From the NCBI GenBank assembly GCA_026692885.1, contig JAPLNJ010001105.1, positions 1 to 7,405 of the forward strand: DNA of 7,405 bases. Reading direction: 5' to 3'. The DNA comes from Planctomycetota bacterium (GTDB lineage Bacteria > Planctomycetota > Planctomycetia > Pirellulales > Pirellulaceae). Both the position numbers and the translations under genes were made by a program. The notes beneath the pieces are model-generated. The model searched no databases. It was given only the letters and a program-made list of their open reading frames with translations, and was not told the origin of the DNA. This document shows positions 1 to 6,310 of the stretch, piece by piece. Each line of letters starts with the position of its first letter. Positions within the stretch are counted from its first letter, which is position 1.

Positions 1-7
1 CGGGACT

Positions 8-32
8 GCTCTCACCGACTTACGTCGGGAGC
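8..32. repeat. Small bulged hairpin downstream of hydF
   Basis: GCTC (8-11) pairs with GAGC (29-32) and CCGAC (15-19) pairs with GTCGG (24-28), around a 4-base loop, with three unpaired bases on one side. It lies about 120 bases beyond the hydF stop on the minus strand. No T-run follows it in that direction, so I do not call it a rho-independent terminator. Its form resembles the short dispersed hairpins seen elsewhere in this window and it may be part of a repeat cut by the window edge. Confidence 0.3.
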
Positions 33-153
33 TTCTCGGACGGAATCAGCTAGCAGTGACGGCATCTTGCAGCGTTACGATCAACGCCCGACCTTGACTT
101 GCAGCAATACGAGGATGAGCCCAGCCGAAGCCACCAGGCTAATCCGCCATCCC

Positions 154-699
154 TTAGTTCCCGGACCGCTGTGTCCGTAACTGCTCGTACATCGCCAGCG
201 CCGCGGGAAAGGGAGCCAGGGCTCGTTCGAAGATGCCGAGCGTGTAGGCGATCGTCAGGCCGTAGTTGGCGATGGGCACGCCGGCGCGTCGGCACTTCAG
301 GATTCGCGACAGCATCTCCCGTCGATTGTGGACGCAGCCCCCGCAATGCACGACCAGGTCGAGGCCCACCAGATCGTCGGGGAAATCGTGTCCTTGGTAA
401 TGCGTGAACTGCAAATCGCCGCCCACAAACTGCCGTAGCCAGCGAGGGATCTTCACCCGGCCGATGTCGTCCCCGATCGGATGATGGCTGCAGGCCTCGC
501 AAATCATGACCTTGTCGCCGGGGTGGAGCTCGTCGATGGCCAACGCCCCCCGCACGAATTCCACCAGATCGCCTTTGTGCCGGGCGAAGAGGATGGAGAA
601 CGACGTCATCTTCACCGAGCGAGGGGTGTCGGCCGCGACTTTCAAGAAGGCCTGCGAGTCAGTCACCACCAAGGCCGGCGGGCGTTTCAGACGATCCAC
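154..699 (-). CDS. hydF: HydF fragment 2: Fe-S cluster-binding domain
   Basis: An open frame of up to 181 residues ending in TAA (156-154). It begins in the remnant of the middle domain (DRLKRPPALVVTDSQAFLKVAADTP), then MTSFSILFARHKGDL, a HydF hallmark. The [4Fe-4S] ligand set known for HydF is present: C70-x-H72 in EACSHHPIGDD and C119/C122 in HCGGC. KIPRWLRQ and NYGLTIAYTLGIFERAL also match the family. The only nearby start is GTG at 699. A GGAGG stands one base before it, which is too close for a normal ribosome binding site, so independent translation is doubtful. It overlaps fragment 1 by 13 bases. Confidence 0.8.
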   Translation of the reverse strand: MDRLKRPPALVVTDSQAFLKVAADTPRSVKMTSFSILFARHKGDLVEFVRGALAIDELHPGDKVMICEACSHHPIGDDIGRVKIPRWLRQFVGGDLQFTHYQGHDFPDDLVGLDLVVHCGGCVHNRREMLSRILKCRRAGVPIANYGLTIAYTLGIFERALAPFPAALAMYEQLRTQRSGN

Positions 700-1295
700 G
701 CCTCCATGTCGATCGGGACGACCAGGACCACCAACTCGCCGGGCGCCACCAAGTCGCCCACGATGCTCGGCGGATTCAGCAGTTCGGGCGGAGCCGTCTG
801 GATCAGGGCCTCGCGCAGATCAAGGAGGCCGGCCCCCGTGGTCGCGACGGTCTCGACCGCGAGGATCTTGGCCGCCGCCAATCGTGCGAGTTGTTCCGGG
901 GTCGGACCGGCGAGATCGGCCTTGTTAAAGACCACGATTACCGGTGTCTGGCGCTCCTGCAATTCTGTGAGCAACGACGCCTCGAACTCCCCCCACTCGC
1001 CCTGCGGGCAGACGACGATGGCCACATCGGTGCGGTCCAGGACGCCGCGCGTTTTGGCCACGCGCAGCTCGCCCAGCGCACCGCTGTCGTCGATGCCGGC
1101 CGTGTCGATGAACAGCACCGGGCCGAGCGGCAGCAATTCCATCGGCTTCTCGACCGGATCGGTGGTCGTGCCGGCGATGTCCGAGACGATTGAGACTTCT
1201 TGACGCGTCAGCGCGTTCAACAGGGCACTCTTGCCTGCGTTGCGCCGGCCGAATAGGCCGATGTGGAGCCGATTACCTTTGGGTGTGCTGCGCAT
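687..1295 (-). CDS. hydF: HydF fragment 1: N-terminal GTPase domain
   Basis: A 202-residue open frame from ATG at 1295. The start was chosen because MRSTPKGNRLHI matches the usual HydF beginning; the frame stays open upstream to 1418 but that part is not HydF-like. GTPase motifs are complete: P-loop GRRNAGKS at residues 16-23, the G2 threonines in AGTTTDP at 41-47, DTAG at 64-67 and NKAD at 124-127. The segment IVGDLVAPGELVVLVVPID (178-196) marks entry into the middle domain. The last HydF residues are about E198-A199; W200-I-V and the TGA follow from the shifted frame. No convincing Shine-Dalgarno sequence precedes the ATG. If translated alone, this piece could hydrolyse GTP but would lack the dimerisation and cluster-binding parts. 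Confidence 0.85.
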   Translation of the reverse strand: MRSTPKGNRLHIGLFGRRNAGKSALLNALTRQEVSIVSDIAGTTTDPVEKPMELLPLGPVLFIDTAGIDDSGALGELRVAKTRGVLDRTDVAIVVCPQGEWGEFEASLLTELQERQTPVIVVFNKADLAGPTPEQLARLAAAKILAVETVATTGAGLLDLREALIQTAPPELLNPPSIVGDLVAPGELVVLVVPIDMEAWIV

Positions 1296-1462
1296 GATTT
1301 GAATCCAAATACAAGGATGATCTCGCGCAGAGACGCAAGAACATGGCGAAAAACCCATTTGAACATACACCCGAGACCGATGCGAAGGATCGGGCGGGGG
1401 GCAGTCATTCAACACCATCCAGGACAGAAACCACCGCTCCGGTCCATTCGCTGCTTCGTCGC
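1296..1462. other. Junction region between the endonuclease gene and hydF
   Basis: 167 bases without a convincing gene. They separate the endonuclease stop from the hydF start and contain one copy of the CGCAGAGACGCA repeat. I see no clear promoter or ribosome binding site for hydF on the minus strand. A plus-strand frame opens at an ATG at 1343, next to the repeat, but runs antisense into the endonuclease gene. Confidence 0.5.
1321..1340 (+). repeat. Short copy of the CGCAGAGACGCA intergenic repeat, left flank of the R-M module
   Basis: The plus strand reads TCTCGCGCAGAGACGCAAGA. The 12-base core CGCAGAGACGCA (1326-1337) recurs exactly on the minus strand at 3348-3337. Both copies also share CTCGCG before the core and AGAA after it. 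The two copies face each other and enclose the methyltransferase-endonuclease pair. I recall this type of repeat as common between genes in planctomycetes. Confidence 0.6.
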
Positions 1463-2203
1463 CTACGCTTGGGCATTACCTCGCGATCTTTGGAAGACTT
1501 CGCGTGTGTAAGCACCAACGATCGCTTTACGCAAGGCGTTCGATTGAATCAGGAACTGGTCAAAGTCACGAAAGTTGTCGGGACGAAGATGTAATTGCCC
1601 TTCGCCGACGTTTCCGCGGTGCTGCCCCCTTGAGTAGTGCCGATTGTTCTCAACTTCGTATGACGACTGCACCCAATACCTGATTGTGTCTCGCCAAACG
1701 GCGATCCATACGAAGACATCGCAACACGCCGGTTTGATTTGCTGGAAGTTCATCCAAAATGATTTCTGTGAATCAGAGGCGAGCGCCTTCACATAAAGCG
1801 GTGCGTCAAGATCAGCATCAACCGCACGTGAAGCCTTCACTTCTAGCCGGATCGCGTCAAGTAAGAAATCATACTGGCCGGAATAATCCGGGTCGCGTTT
1901 CTTAGACGGCTTTTGAAGGTCTGGAATCAGTTCCTTGAGGTGGCCCTGCGCCCAAGATTCGCCAAATGTTCGAGGCGCGCTGATTTCGAAAATGTATAGA
2001 AACATGTTCCGAGCCAAGTAATCGTCGCGCAACTCGTAGTAGGCATCCAAGCCCAAGACGTTCGCCGCCAACAAGTGCGAAATGATAAACTCGTACTCGT
2101 TGAACGGATAGACAGAAATTAGGTCCTCAAGCCTCGCGCGGATTGCCTCCGCATCGGGCAGTTGATTCAAGAGTTCCTGCAGTTGTGCTTGAAGGTGTTC
2201 CAC
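1463..2203 (-). CDS. Type II restriction endonuclease, PD-(D/E)XK fold
   Basis: A 246-residue protein that probably cuts unmethylated copies of the site protected by the adjacent methyltransferase. The catalytic signature is visible: D112 in QYDFLLD, then E121-x-K123 in RLEVKASR, a typical D-x8-E-x-K spacing for magnesium-dependent PD-(D/E)XK nucleases. The N-terminal 100 residues are largely helical in character (LQAQLQELLNQL, then YEFIISHLLAANVL). After the catalytic core come CDVFVWIAVW (a likely core beta-strand) and a glycine- and histidine-containing stretch, GQHRGNVGEGQLHL (193-206). Translation starts at GTG 2203, the only start before residue 67; GGGGCGG lies upstream. It begins 18 bases after the methyltransferase stop, so the two are probably one transcript with the methyltransferase made first. 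No controller (C) gene is visible. I cannot assign a named family or recognition site. G+C is visibly lower than in the hyd genes. Confidence 0.8.
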   Translation of the reverse strand: MEHLQAQLQELLNQLPDAEAIRARLEDLISVYPFNEYEFIISHLLAANVLGLDAYYELRDDYLARNMFLYIFEISAPRTFGESWAQGHLKELIPDLQKPSKKRDPDYSGQYDFLLDAIRLEVKASRAVDADLDAPLYVKALASDSQKSFWMNFQQIKPACCDVFVWIAVWRDTIRYWVQSSYEVENNRHYSRGQHRGNVGEGQLHLRPDNFRDFDQFLIQSNALRKAIVGAYTREVFQRSRGNAQA

Positions 2204-2221
2204 GGATTGCCGCCCCTATCG

Positions 2222-3220
2222 TCAGAAGAGAAGTTTCTGAGGCATCCTTGAGGCGTCTTCAGACGCATCGCCAATCGGCGAATCCGCAAATGACGGAACC
2301 TCGTCTTCAAAGGGATGCCCATTTTGCCAGCCTTCATGTCCGGTCTTCCGGAAACGTTCGAGGCGACGGATGCAGATCTCTGCGTAAATTGGGTCGACGT
2401 CTGCTGTGATGCATCGGCGACCAAGTTTCTCGGCCGCCAAGAGAGTCGCACCGGAATGGGCAAAGAAGTCAACGACAACGTCGTTGACTAGGGAGCTTGC
2501 ACCAATAATTCGTTCAATGCACTTGAGAGGCTTCTGAGCGTAGCACCCAGAGACGTTTTCGTCCATGCGATAGAACACTTGCTGGATATCCACCCAGACA
2601 TTTCCTGCCCTAATGTTGTCAGAGTTGCTGCGCTCGAGATTCTCGGTCTTCTTCCCGTTCACTACCTTGTAGTAACCACGAAGGATCTTGGGGATGTCAG
2701 TGTATTCTGCATCTACGTTGAAGATCGGCGACCCCTTCGTGTAGTAGAGCAATTCCTGCCGAATGGCCATCCAGTTCTTTTGGGTTCCGTATCCGCGCTG
2801 ATTACGCATCGTGATAAAACTGCGGGCCTTGTACGGTTCATCCCGCATCATCAGCATGAAGTCCGGCAGCGGCTGAAAGCCATCATTTTGGTCTGCGCCG
2901 AGCCAAATGTAGAGCGAGGCATGGGGAGCCAGGATCTTGGTTGTGTTGCGCACCCACTGTCGGCACCAATGGATGAACTCTTCAACCGATCGCAAATCGA
3001 ACGCGATGAGATTGTAGGGGGGGTCATGAATTGCGAGCGTCGGTGATTCACGGCCAACGAGGTCGACGATTTCCGTAGTATCGGCGGCGTCTCGACATGC
3101 GATACGATGCCGACATTCAGGGTCATGCCAAATGTCGCCATGTTTCAGGCGACAGAACGGAAGCAATTGATTTCGAAGCTCCCGATTATTGTCCAATCGC
3201 GGCAGTGGGTTGTTCTTCAT
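2222..3220 (-). CDS. Site-specific DNA methyltransferase, beta class (N6-adenine or N4-cytosine)
   Basis: A 332-residue protein that transfers a methyl group from S-adenosylmethionine to an exocyclic amino group in DNA, probably protecting the host from the downstream endonuclease. The catalytic motif IV, HDPPYNL, is at residues 65-71. The AdoMet-binding region is C-terminal: AQKPLKCIERIIGASS (228-243) followed by DFFAHSGATLLAAEKLGRR (251-269), then DVDPIYAEICIRRLERF. Catalytic motif before AdoMet motif defines the beta class. DPPY more often means adenine-N6 than cytosine-N4, but this is not decisive. The usual DPF.GSGTT is here DFFAHSGAT, an atypical but apparently functional form. The insert between the motifs (about 72-227) should hold the target recognition region. 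The start at 3220 is supported by AAGGA six bases upstream. The last 40 residues are acidic and look disordered. It shares its low G+C with the endonuclease, which suggests joint transfer. Confidence 0.9.
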   Translation of the reverse strand: MKNNPLPRLDNNRELRNQLLPFCRLKHGDIWHDPECRHRIACRDAADTTEIVDLVGRESPTLAIHDPPYNLIAFDLRSVEEFIHWCRQWVRNTTKILAPHASLYIWLGADQNDGFQPLPDFMLMMRDEPYKARSFITMRNQRGYGTQKNWMAIRQELLYYTKGSPIFNVDAEYTDIPKILRGYYKVVNGKKTENLERSNSDNIRAGNVWVDIQQVFYRMDENVSGCYAQKPLKCIERIIGASSLVNDVVVDFFAHSGATLLAAEKLGRRCITADVDPIYAEICIRRLERFRKTGHEGWQNGHPFEDEVPSFADSPIGDASEDASRMPQKLLF

Positions 3221-3226
3221 GTTTCA

Positions 3227-3231
3227 TCCTT
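3227..3231 (-). promoter_or_regulatory. Shine-Dalgarno sequence of the methyltransferase
   Basis: AAGGA on the minus strand, six bases before the ATG at 3220. It is a better site than those of aspA or hydF and fits a module that carries its own expression signals. Confidence 0.7.
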
Positions 3232-3250
3232 GACTTCGCCCAAATATCCC

Positions 3251-3277
3251 ATTCTAGCGAGTGGGGCAGCTCGGCAA
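3251..3277 (-). promoter_or_regulatory. Possible sigma70-like promoter for the R-M module
   Basis: On the minus strand TTGCCG (3277-3272) is followed after 15 bases by TAGAAT (3256-3251). The spacer is short, so this is tentative. Transcription would start near 3244 and give a leader of about 24 bases containing the AAGGA site. Confidence 0.35.
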
Positions 3278-3320
3278 AAGCGGGGCCGATGTGGGGCCAA
3301 TGACAGCCCGTAGCGACGAA

Positions 3321-3362
3321 TTACGGCTTCTTCCTCTGCGTCTCTGCGTCTCCTCGCGAGTT
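3321..3362 (-). repeat. Longer copy of the CGCAGAGACGCA repeat, forming the 3' end of aspA
   Basis: The minus strand holds CTCGCGAGGAGACGCAGAGA and continues with a second GACGCAGAGG unit and AAGAA, an internally tandem version of the repeat at 1321-1340 in opposite orientation. Read in the aspA frame it encodes SRGDAETQRKKP followed by TAA, so the present aspA stop lies in repeat-derived sequence. Confidence 0.65.
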
Positions 3363-4778
3363 CCCTCCGTCCAGCTTGTCTTGTCCCGATCCTAGCCGCG
3401 TCACGGCCTCGGGCGAGACGGCCTGCTCGAACTGCGATTCCGTAAGCAAGCCGCGTTCGAGCACGATCTGTCGGATGGATTTGCCCTCCGCCTTCGCTGC
3501 CTGGGCGACCGCCTCGGCGGCTTCGTAGCCGATCCGCTCCACCAGCGCGGTCACGGTGGCCGTGGCCGTGTCGACGGCGTTCCGGCAGCGCTGTTCGTCG
3601 GCTATGATCCCGCTGACACAACGGCGTTCGAAGATTCGGCAAGCGTTGCGGGCCAGGTCGAGGCTGGTGAGCAGGCTGTCGGCCACCAGCGGCAGGAACT
3701 GGTTCAGTTCTAGATTGCCGAGCGAGCAGGCATTCATCAGCGCCTGGTCGTGGGCCGCGATTGCTAGGGCGGCCTGCCCTACGGCTTCGGGAATCACCGG
3801 GTTGACTTTGCCGGGCATAATCGAGGACCCTGCTTGGCGCGGCGGCAGTCGAATTTCGCCCAGACCGACACACGGCCCGGACGACAACAGACGCAAGTCG
3901 TTGCTCACCTTGAGCAGATTGCTTGCCAGCGCCCGTACGATGCCGCTGACCTCGACGAAGACGTCGACGTTTTGCGTGGCGTCGATCAGGTTCTCGGCGC
4001 GGGCCAGTCCCAGTCCCGTGACCTGCTGCAGTTGATCGACCACGCGGAAGATGAACTGCCGCGGCGCGCCCAGGCCGGTGCCGATCGCGGTGCCGCCGAG
4101 ATTCACGACCCGCAGTCGTTCTTCGCACTTATAGATCCGCCAACGGTCACGGGCGAAGGCTTCGGCAAAGGCACCCATCGAACGGCCGAGCGTCGTGAGC
4201 ACCGCGTCCTGCAGTTGGGTACGTCCGACTTTGACCACGTGCGCCAAGGCGTGCTCCTGACGCTGGAACGCTTCGACCAAGACCACGACGTCTCGTTGGA
4301 GCAGTCGTAACTGATGAATCGCCGCGACTTTCAGCGCGGTGGGAAACGTGTCGTTGGTCGACTGGTGCAGATTCACGTCGTCGATCGGGTGGATCGCCTG
4401 GTAGTCGCCCAGCGGACGTCCGCACAACTGCAAGGCGCGGTTGGCGATGACCTCATTCACGTTCATGTTCGTCGAGGTGCCGGCGCCGCCTTGCAGGGCA
4501 TCGACGATCACCTGCTCGTCCAGAAGCCCGTCGGCCAACTCCTGGCAAGCCGCTTCGATCGCCGCAAATTTCGCCGGCTCCCACCAGCCCAGATCATGGT
4601 TCGTGCGGGCGCAGGCCAGCTTGACCTGGCCGTAGCCATGCACCAGGTGGCGGCTGACCGGCCGACCGCTGAGCGGAAAATTCTCCACCGCCCGCAGGGT
4701 GTGAATGCCATACAGCACGTCGGCCGGGACAGGCAATTCGCCCAGCAAGTCGGATTCGGTGCGAAAGGCGTCAGGCAT
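3321..4778 (-). CDS. aspA: Aspartate ammonia-lyase (aspartase)
   Basis: A cytoplasmic enzyme that splits L-aspartate into fumarate and ammonium; members are homotetramers. At 485 residues it is close to the usual 470-480. Conserved blocks in order: YGIHTLRAVENFPLSG near the N-terminus, TSTNMNVNEVIANRA (101-115), HQSTNDTFP (138-146), GRTQLQDA (185-192), and the superfamily signature GSSIMPGKVNPVIPE (317-331) with the catalytic serine loop. GRTQLQDA rather than GRTHLMDA favours aspartase over class II fumarase. ATG 4778 was chosen because the frame upstream of it is translated palindrome, not protein. The final residues, about 467-485 (DKLDGG plus SRGDAETQRKKP), are not family-like and come partly from a repeat. 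It lies 89 bases after hydG, within the hydG-aspA-hydF order that I recall from other hydrogenase maturation clusters. There it may supply ammonium for the H-cluster bridging ligand (inference). Confidence 0.9.
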   Translation of the reverse strand: MPDAFRTESDLLGELPVPADVLYGIHTLRAVENFPLSGRPVSRHLVHGYGQVKLACARTNHDLGWWEPAKFAAIEAACQELADGLLDEQVIVDALQGGAGTSTNMNVNEVIANRALQLCGRPLGDYQAIHPIDDVNLHQSTNDTFPTALKVAAIHQLRLLQRDVVVLVEAFQRQEHALAHVVKVGRTQLQDAVLTTLGRSMGAFAEAFARDRWRIYKCEERLRVVNLGGTAIGTGLGAPRQFIFRVVDQLQQVTGLGLARAENLIDATQNVDVFVEVSGIVRALASNLLKVSNDLRLLSSGPCVGLGEIRLPPRQAGSSIMPGKVNPVIPEAVGQAALAIAAHDQALMNACSLGNLELNQFLPLVADSLLTSLDLARNACRIFERRCVSGIIADEQRCRNAVDTATATVTALVERIGYEAAEAVAQAAKAEGKSIRQIVLERGLLTESQFEQAVSPEAVTRLGSGQDKLDGGNSRGDAETQRKKP

Positions 4779-4784
4779 AGTCTC

Positions 4785-4847
4785 GTAGGTCAGCCTTTCT
4801 AGCCTGACATCCGTCAGGCAGGAGTCAGGCTGGAAAGCCTGACCTAC
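4785..4847. repeat. REPIN-like palindromic element between hydG and aspA
   Basis: Two 24-base arms, 4785-4808 and 4824-4847, are inverted copies with two mismatches and enclose a 15-base spacer. The outer ends are GTAG and CTAC. Each arm can itself form a hairpin: the right arm has a perfect GTCAGGC / GCCTGAC stem with a 6-base loop; the left arm has the same stem with one mismatch. GTAG next to a hairpin is the known signature of REP sequences mobilised by REP-associated tyrosine transposases. It ends 6 bases before the aspA start codon and may affect aspA translation or transcript stability. Confidence 0.75.
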
Positions 4848-4867
4848 ATGGCGGGCGGGCAACGCCT

Positions 4868-6301
4868 TTAGTAGTACAGATCCCGCTCGTCGGTGGTTTC
4901 AATCTGCTGCAAACGCCGCCGCAGCTCCTGCGTGTCGGCGTTGTCCGGTAGTTTGGCCACTTCCTGCCGGATCAGACGCTCGCCGATCTCGCGCGTGGCG
5001 GGCGAGGCGTAATCCTGCAGGTACTCCTTCAGCGTCGTCAGGGCATTGGGCGTACACAACCGCTGGATAAATCCGGGGATCGCGAACTCCATGAACTGCT
5101 CGCCCGTCCGGCCCAGCCGATAGCACGCGGTGCAGAAGCTGGGGATGTACCCGTCGACCAGCAGCTGGCGGATGACTTCGTCCAGCGTGCGCACGTCGCC
5201 CAGTTCGAACTGCTCCCGCTCGCGCACCTGCTGCTGGGCGTCGCCCGCTTCGGTGTAGGCCCCCAACTCGATGCGGCTGCCAGCGTCGATCTGGGACACG
5301 CCGAACCCCAGCAGCTCTTCGCGCAGTCCGGCCGGCTCGCGTGCCGTCAGAATCATCCCGGTGTACGGGACACTAAGTCGCAAGATGGCCACCACGCGTT
5401 TGAAATCCGCATCGGCGACGCACCACCGCTCCTCCATCCGGACACCGGACGCCGGACGCAGCCGTGGAAAACTGATTGTATGTGGCCCGCAGTTGAATTT
5501 GTCCATCAGGTGCCGGGCGTGTGTGACCAATCCCAGGACTTCAAACCGCCAGTCGTACAGTCCGAACAAGGCCCCCACGCCCACGTCGTCGCAGCCGCTT
5601 TCATAAGCCCGGTCCAACGCATCCAACCGCCACAGGTAGTCCGACTTGGGCGTGCCCCAGGGGTGCATCTGGGCATACGTCGCGTGATGGTACGTCTCCT
5701 GGAAGATCTGGTAGGTCCCGATGCCGGCCTCCTTGACCGTTTTGAACCCGTCGTGATCCAGCGGCGCGGCGTTGATGTTCACCCGGCGAATCTCGCCGTG
5801 GCCATCCTTGACCGAGTACACGGTCCGCACCGCTTCGGCCATGAACTCCGGCGTGTACAGCGGGTGCTCGCCAAACACCAGGATCAGTCGTTTGTGGCCG
5901 CTCCGCTCCAAAGCGGCAACTTGAGAACGAATTTCGACCGCGTTCAGCGAGCGGCGGACCGCTTCCACATTGGCCTGGCGGAACCCGCAGTAGGCACAGT
6001 CGTTCACACACTCGTTGCCGATATACAGCGGCGCGAAGAAGACGATCCGATTGCCATACACGTCACGTTTCAGTTGCCGCGCCGCGGCGAAGATCGACTC
6101 GACCAGTTCCGGGTCCGTCGTGTTCACCAGAACCGCGCATTCGGCGACGGTCAGCGGCTCCTTGGACAGACTCTTCGCGATCGTCTCACACACCTGGCCG
6201 AAATCCACCGGCTGGCCGAGCAGTCCCCGCAGGTAGTCGTCGTCGATGAAGTCGTGGGCCTCGCGGCTCAGCTTTTTGTTCGCGTCAGTCGTCACAGTCA
6301 C
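4868..6301 (-). CDS. hydG: [FeFe]-hydrogenase maturation radical SAM tyrosine lyase HydG
   Basis: HydG cleaves tyrosine with a 5'-deoxyadenosyl radical to p-cresol and dehydroglycine, turns the latter into CO and cyanide, and builds the Fe(CO)2(CN)-cysteine synthon for the H-cluster. The protein has 477 residues, the normal length. Both cluster sites are complete: the radical-SAM CX3CX2C (C98, C102, C105 in CVNDCAYC) in the TIM barrel, and the C-terminal CX2CX22C (C390, C393, C416) that binds the auxiliary cluster; this second motif separates HydG from the tyrosine lyase ThiH. The family blocks QIFQETYH, HPWGTPKSDYLWR and GPHTISFPRLRPA are present. The GTG start at 6301 is supported by AGGGGAG nine bases upstream. 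No damage is visible, in contrast to hydF. It is the first gene of the visible minus-strand series. hydE is not in the window. Confidence 0.96.
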   Translation of the reverse strand: MTVTTDANKKLSREAHDFIDDDYLRGLLGQPVDFGQVCETIAKSLSKEPLTVAECAVLVNTTDPELVESIFAAARQLKRDVYGNRIVFFAPLYIGNECVNDCAYCGFRQANVEAVRRSLNAVEIRSQVAALERSGHKRLILVFGEHPLYTPEFMAEAVRTVYSVKDGHGEIRRVNINAAPLDHDGFKTVKEAGIGTYQIFQETYHHATYAQMHPWGTPKSDYLWRLDALDRAYESGCDDVGVGALFGLYDWRFEVLGLVTHARHLMDKFNCGPHTISFPRLRPASGVRMEERWCVADADFKRVVAILRLSVPYTGMILTAREPAGLREELLGFGVSQIDAGSRIELGAYTEAGDAQQQVREREQFELGDVRTLDEVIRQLLVDGYIPSFCTACYRLGRTGEQFMEFAIPGFIQRLCTPNALTTLKEYLQDYASPATREIGERLIRQEVAKLPDNADTQELRRRLQQIETTDERDLYY

Positions 6302-6310
6302 GGTAACAGT

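Larger units (their letters stand above)
154..1295 (-). pseudogene. hydF: [FeFe]-hydrogenase H-cluster maturation GTPase HydF, disrupted by an internal frame-shifting deletion
   Basis: HydF is the GTP-hydrolysing scaffold on which the diiron subcluster of the [FeFe]-hydrogenase H-cluster is built before transfer to the hydrogenase. The whole reading direction is occupied by HydF-like sequence: a GTPase domain (1295 to about 697) and an Fe-S cluster-binding domain (about 699 to 154). The two lie in different frames, and the GTPase frame reaches a TGA at 689-687 just past the join. Compared with HydF proteins as I remember them, about 35 residues of the middle domain (from just after PID.EA to just before DRL..PP.LVVTDSQ) are absent. 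A deletion of 3n+1 bases, about 106 to 112, would explain both the loss and the shift. Everything else, including the GTPase motifs and all cluster ligands, is kept, which suggests recent damage or a sequence error. It is the third member of a hydG-aspA-hydF series and is separated from aspA by an inserted R-M module. Confidence 0.85.

Noticed and set aside
50..153. Short hydrophobic peptide frame on the minus strand just after hydF (ISLVASAGLILVLLQVKVGR)
   Set aside because: It looks like a single membrane segment but has no credible start or ribosome binding site and is too short to support.
50..502. Minus-strand frame of 150 residues overlapping hydF
   Set aside because: It is an out-of-frame reading of conserved HydF sequence; the composition is R/P/G-rich and has no family features.
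687..700. Programmed frameshifting as the reason for the two hydF frames
   Set aside because: About 35 residues of the middle domain are missing, which a ribosomal slip cannot restore, and there is no slippery sequence at the join.
1343..1594. Plus-strand frame starting MAKNPFEHTPETD next to the repeat
   Set aside because: It runs antisense into the well-supported endonuclease gene; it could be a remnant of a gene start but no family is recognisable.
3217..4128. Arginine-rich 303-residue minus-strand frame
   Set aside because: It is a shadow frame of aspA, with low-complexity R/G/A composition typical of out-of-frame reading in G+C-rich DNA.
4779..4862. Upstream extension of aspA by 28 residues
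   Set aside because: The extension (GQAFQPDSCLTDVRLERLTYE) is the translated palindrome, and the aspartase-like sequence begins only after ATG 4778.
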